A stretch of 33,325 nucleotides of DNA, from NCBI GenBank assembly GCA_902776835.1, contig CACYRK010000042.1:1-33325 (forward strand), written 5' to 3'. Numbering within the stretch: the first letter of the stretch is position 1; each line of letters begins with the position of its first letter. Origin of the DNA: an uncultured Bacteroidales bacterium. Lineage in GTDB: Bacteria; Bacteroidota; Bacteroidia; Bacteroidales; Muribaculaceae. Position numbers and translations under genes: made by a program. Below are positions 31,329-33,325 of the stretch, one piece after another. A model generated the notes under the pieces. It worked only from the letters and a program-made list of their open reading frames with translations, was not told where the DNA came from and made no database searches.

Positions 31329-31407
31329 TTGCGTAAATTTTACGCAGCAAAGTTACAACAACAATTTCGGTTTCTCCAAATTTTATTGCGTAAATTTTAC
31401 ACAACAA
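31329..31407. promoter_or_regulatory. Two copies of an operator-like palindrome
   Basis: TTGCGTAAATTTTACGCAGC (31329-) and TTGCGTAAATTTTACACAAC (31386-) are near-identical over 22 bp, 57 bp apart. In the first, TGCGTAAA and TTTACGCA form a perfect dyad around one base. It lies over the expected start site of the promoter at 31348-31379. Confidence 0.55.
31348..31379 (-). promoter_or_regulatory. Distal promoter facing the vWA gene
   Basis: On the minus strand TTG (31379-31377), 21 bases, TAACTTTG (31355-31348). The leader to the vWA gene would be about 215 bases. Confidence 0.5.
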
Positions 31408-31477
31408 CCCAAAAACTACCGTTTTCAGTAGCGCGAACGCCCTCCTCGTCTCGCCACGGCCCGCAGCGGTCACGTAT

Positions 31478-31496
31478 GCTGCGATGCCATCGCAGC
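31478..31496. promoter_or_regulatory. 19-bp palindrome upstream of the MATE promoter
   Basis: GCTGCGATG and CATCGCAGC form a perfect dyad around one base. It lies 35 bases before the MATE promoter and may be a regulator site. Confidence 0.4.
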
Positions 31497-31530
31497 CCCT
31501 CCCGCGGCATCAGCCAGCAGGGGGCCATTG

Positions 31531-31561
31531 TTGCACAGTTGCGAAACAATGAGTAACTTTG
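31531..31561 (+). promoter_or_regulatory. Promoter of the MATE gene
   Basis: TTG (31531-31533), 20 bases, TAACTTTG (31554-31561). The ATG at 31573 is only 11 bases after the box, so the leader is very short. The frame extends upstream through the promoter and that part is rejected. Confidence 0.75.
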
Positions 31562-31572
31562 CACGGCAAAAT

Positions 31573-32955
31573 ATGGCAACTACTTCACGCAACAATATCG
31601 CAGAACTCGAGACGGCCCCCGTGGGTCGCCTGCTGTGGCAATACAGCCTGCCCGCCGTGGTGGGCATCATGGTGATGTCGCTCTACAACGTCATCGACCG
31701 CATCTTCATCGGCCAGGGCGTGGGAGCCGACGCCATCGCCGGACTGGCCATCACCTTCCCGGTAATGAACATCAGCGCGGCCTTCGGCGTGCTCATCGGT
31801 GTGGGCGCGAGCACCCGCACCAGCATCGTGTTGGGCCAGGGCAACAAGTCGATGGCCGAAATGATCTTAGGCAACAGCATTGTGATGACGCTGATTTTCG
31901 GCACATTCTACATCGGCATTTTCGCCCTGTTTCTCGACCCCATCTTGCGGCTCTTCGGTGCCAGCGACACCTCGCTGCCCTACGCCCACGACTTCATGAT
32001 GTACATGCTGCCCGGCCTGCTGTTCAACAACCTGTGCTACTCGTTCAACAGCGTGATGCGCGCCACCGGCTATCCCACCAAGGCCATGTGGACCATGTTT
32101 ATCGGCGCCGGGCTTAACGTGATTTTGGCGCCAATCTTCATCTTCGGGCTGAAGTGGGGCATCAAGGGCGCCGCCATCGCCACCGATATCTCGATGGGCA
32201 TCAGCGCGGCCTTCGTGATTGCCCACTTCATGAAGCAGTCGAGCAACATCCACTTCGTGCCCGGCACGTTCAGGCTCGACTGGCACGTGCTGCGCCCCAT
32301 CATGGCCATCGGCTTGGCGCCGTGCATCGTCAACACCGCCGGCTGCATCATCAACGGCATCATCAACAACACCGTCTACGACTATGGCGGCGACGCTGCC
32401 GTGGCGGCCATCGGTATCTTCACCACCGTCACGCAACTCATCGTCACCTTTGTGATTGGCGTGTGCATGGGCATGCAGCCCATCGTGGGTTACAACTTCG
32501 GCGCACGCCGCTTCGACCGCCTCAAGCGCGCCTTCTGGCTTACCGCCGCCGTATGCACCGCTGTGTGCCTGCTCGGGGCCATCGCCGGACAACTGGTGCC
32601 GCGCACCGTGGCACGGATGTTCACCGACGACGAGACGCTGCTGGCGGCCAGCGAAAACGCGCTGCGGCTCACCACGTGGATGTTTTGGGTGGTAGGCTTC
32701 CAGATCGTCATCACCAACTTCTTCCAGTCGCTGGGCGAGGCCGGCAAGAGCATCTTTATGAGTCTCACCCGCCAGGTGCTGTTTCTGTTGCCCCTGCTGT
32801 TCACCCTGCCACGAATTTGGCAGTTGAACGGCGTGTGGCTCTCGTTCCCGCTCAGCGATATGGCGGCAACCATCATCGCCGCCGTCCTGCTGGTGGTGGA
32901 AATTCGCAAGATTAACCACCTCACCGCCACCCAGCAATCGCTGCCCAAAAAATGA
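31573..32955 (+). CDS. MATE-family multidrug/sodium efflux transporter
   Basis: A 460-residue inner-membrane protein with about 12 helices in two similar halves. Typical segments are RLLWQYSLPAVVGIMVMSLY, NVIDRIFIGQGVGADAIAGL, GVGASTRTSIVLGQG, and in the second half GVCMGMQPIVGYNFGARRFD. MATE proteins export cationic drugs or metabolites in exchange for sodium or protons. The start MATTSRNNIAELETAPVG at 31573 fits the promoter. The gene stands alone, followed by tRNA-Pro. Confidence 0.94.
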   Translation: MATTSRNNIAELETAPVGRLLWQYSLPAVVGIMVMSLYNVIDRIFIGQGVGADAIAGLAITFPVMNISAAFGVLIGVGASTRTSIVLGQGNKSMAEMILGNSIVMTLIFGTFYIGIFALFLDPILRLFGASDTSLPYAHDFMMYMLPGLLFNNLCYSFNSVMRATGYPTKAMWTMFIGAGLNVILAPIFIFGLKWGIKGAAIATDISMGISAAFVIAHFMKQSSNIHFVPGTFRLDWHVLRPIMAIGLAPCIVNTAGCIINGIINNTVYDYGGDAAVAAIGIFTTVTQLIVTFVIGVCMGMQPIVGYNFGARRFDRLKRAFWLTAAVCTAVCLLGAIAGQLVPRTVARMFTDDETLLAASENALRLTTWMFWVVGFQIVITNFFQSLGEAGKSIFMSLTRQVLFLLPLLFTLPRIWQLNGVWLSFPLSDMAATIIAAVLLVVEIRKINHLTATQQSLPKK

Positions 32956-33005
32956 ATCAAAAAAAGGGATAAAAGTCAAAAAATACGATTTTTTTCGATT
33001 TTTGA

Positions 33006-33035
33006 TTGCCAATTGAGGAAAAATGCGTAACTTTG
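33006..33035 (+). promoter_or_regulatory. Promoter of tRNA-Pro
   Basis: TTG (33006-33008), 19 bases, TAACTTTG (33028-33035), 18 bases before the tRNA. Confidence 0.65.
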
Positions 33036-33053
33036 CAGCGCAAAACAAATGAT

Positions 33054-33127
33054 CGGGGTGTAGCACAGTTGGTTAGCGCGCCACGTTCGGGACGTGGAGG
33101 TCGGAAGTTCGAGTCCTCTCACCCCGA
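33054..33127 (+). tRNA. tRNA-Pro (CGG)
   Basis: A 74-nt cloverleaf. The acceptor CGGGGTG pairs with CACCCCG. The anticodon stem CCACG/CGTGG holds the loop TTCGGGA with anticodon CGG, which reads the proline codon CCG. The discriminator is A and CCA is not encoded. Confidence 0.95.
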
Positions 33128-33135
33128 CCCGACAG

Positions 33136-33177
33136 GGGATAACAAGCAGTCAGCCTGCAAGTTATCCCTTATTTTTT
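33136..33177 (+). terminator. Terminator after tRNA-Pro
   Basis: GGGATAAC pairs with GTTATCCC, with an inner GCAG/CTGC stem, then TTATTTTTT. Confidence 0.85.
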
Positions 33178-33325
33178 GATTTTACCGGGACAAAATCGGG
33201 ACAACACTGTTTTTCCCGCCGTTTTTCGGGTCAGCGGATATTTCCGGTTGGTGAGTCTGTCGTTTCACGAATATAGTGTAGCTAATCTGAACATAAAGAA
33301 TTTTATGTCTCCCACTCCCCTAAAC
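33178..33325. other. Right-edge sequence, no gene seen
   Basis: ACCGGGACAAAATCGGGACAA holds a repeated CGGGACAA word. DNA right after a tRNA is a common integration site, but no integrase frame is visible in the 150 bases left. Confidence 0.4.

Larger units (their letters stand above)
31127..31572. other. Divergent regulatory region between the vWA and MATE genes
   Basis: No gene is seen. It holds two leftward promoter boxes, a 22-bp repeated palindrome, a 19-bp GC-rich palindrome and the rightward MATE promoter, each listed separately. Repeated TTGCAA words lie at about 31210-31250. Confidence 0.6.

Noticed and set aside
33094..33276. 60-codon plus-strand frame at the right edge
   Set aside because: It starts inside tRNA-Pro and reads through its terminator.

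Overview
The window looks like a chromosomal stretch from a Bacteroidales bacterium, probably of the Muribaculaceae/Prevotellaceae type. The main reason is the repeated Bacteroidetes promoter signature: a TTG about 20 bases before TAnnTTTG, found upstream of at least nine genes or RNAs on both strands. The gene families agree: DUF3256 and DUF4923-like proteins, and a fused NagB/PIG-L protein. Most housekeeping genes are GC-rich by eye, while several accessory segments are clearly AT-richer.

Layout. (1) Bases 1-4430: a minus-strand operon of DEAD-box helicase, DUF3256 protein and xseA. A GC-rich repeat follows it, and at the left edge is the promoter and start of another leftward gene. (2) Bases 4510-14430: a rightward run of a small membrane protein, a NagB-PIG-L fusion with eroded active sites, RNase R, xseB, an L,D-transpeptidase, a small secreted protein, an ABC-2 export pair, a lipoprotein and a GNAT acetyltransferase. 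(3) Bases 14460-15580: a RAYT transposase surrounded by three copies of a 25-bp REP-like palindrome. (4) Bases 15656-18180: a leftward alanine/glycine symporter and MgtC-like pair, preceded by five tandem copies of its own promoter unit. (5) Bases 18180-21430: a gene-poor stretch with two candidate small RNAs, a CAU tRNA, a secreted Sel1-repeat protein and a broken second copy of the same tRNA. (6) Bases 21432-28955: a leftward type I restriction-modification operon, hsdM - GIY-YIG protein - hsdS - four-helix-bundle gene - hsdR. (7) Bases 29142-31130: an unrecognised protein with a textbook sigma-54 promoter, and a von Willebrand A protein. (8) Bases 31531-33325: a MATE transporter and tRNA-Pro(CGG).

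The most unusual structure is in the restriction operon. The four-helix-bundle gene sits between two short 9-bp-period CTAG arrays. Each array starts at the stop codon of the preceding gene and repeats an in-frame TAG every third codon. All five genes of the operon lie in the same reading frame. This looks like a frame-preserving cassette arrangement. Other points of note are the double loss of catalytic residues in the NagB-PIG-L protein, the tandem promoter array, the RAYT/REP family, the duplicated tRNA around the Sel1 gene, and the two candidate small RNAs.

All calls come from reading the sequence and recalling families; no search or folding program was run. Promoters, RNAs and regulatory sites are predictions.
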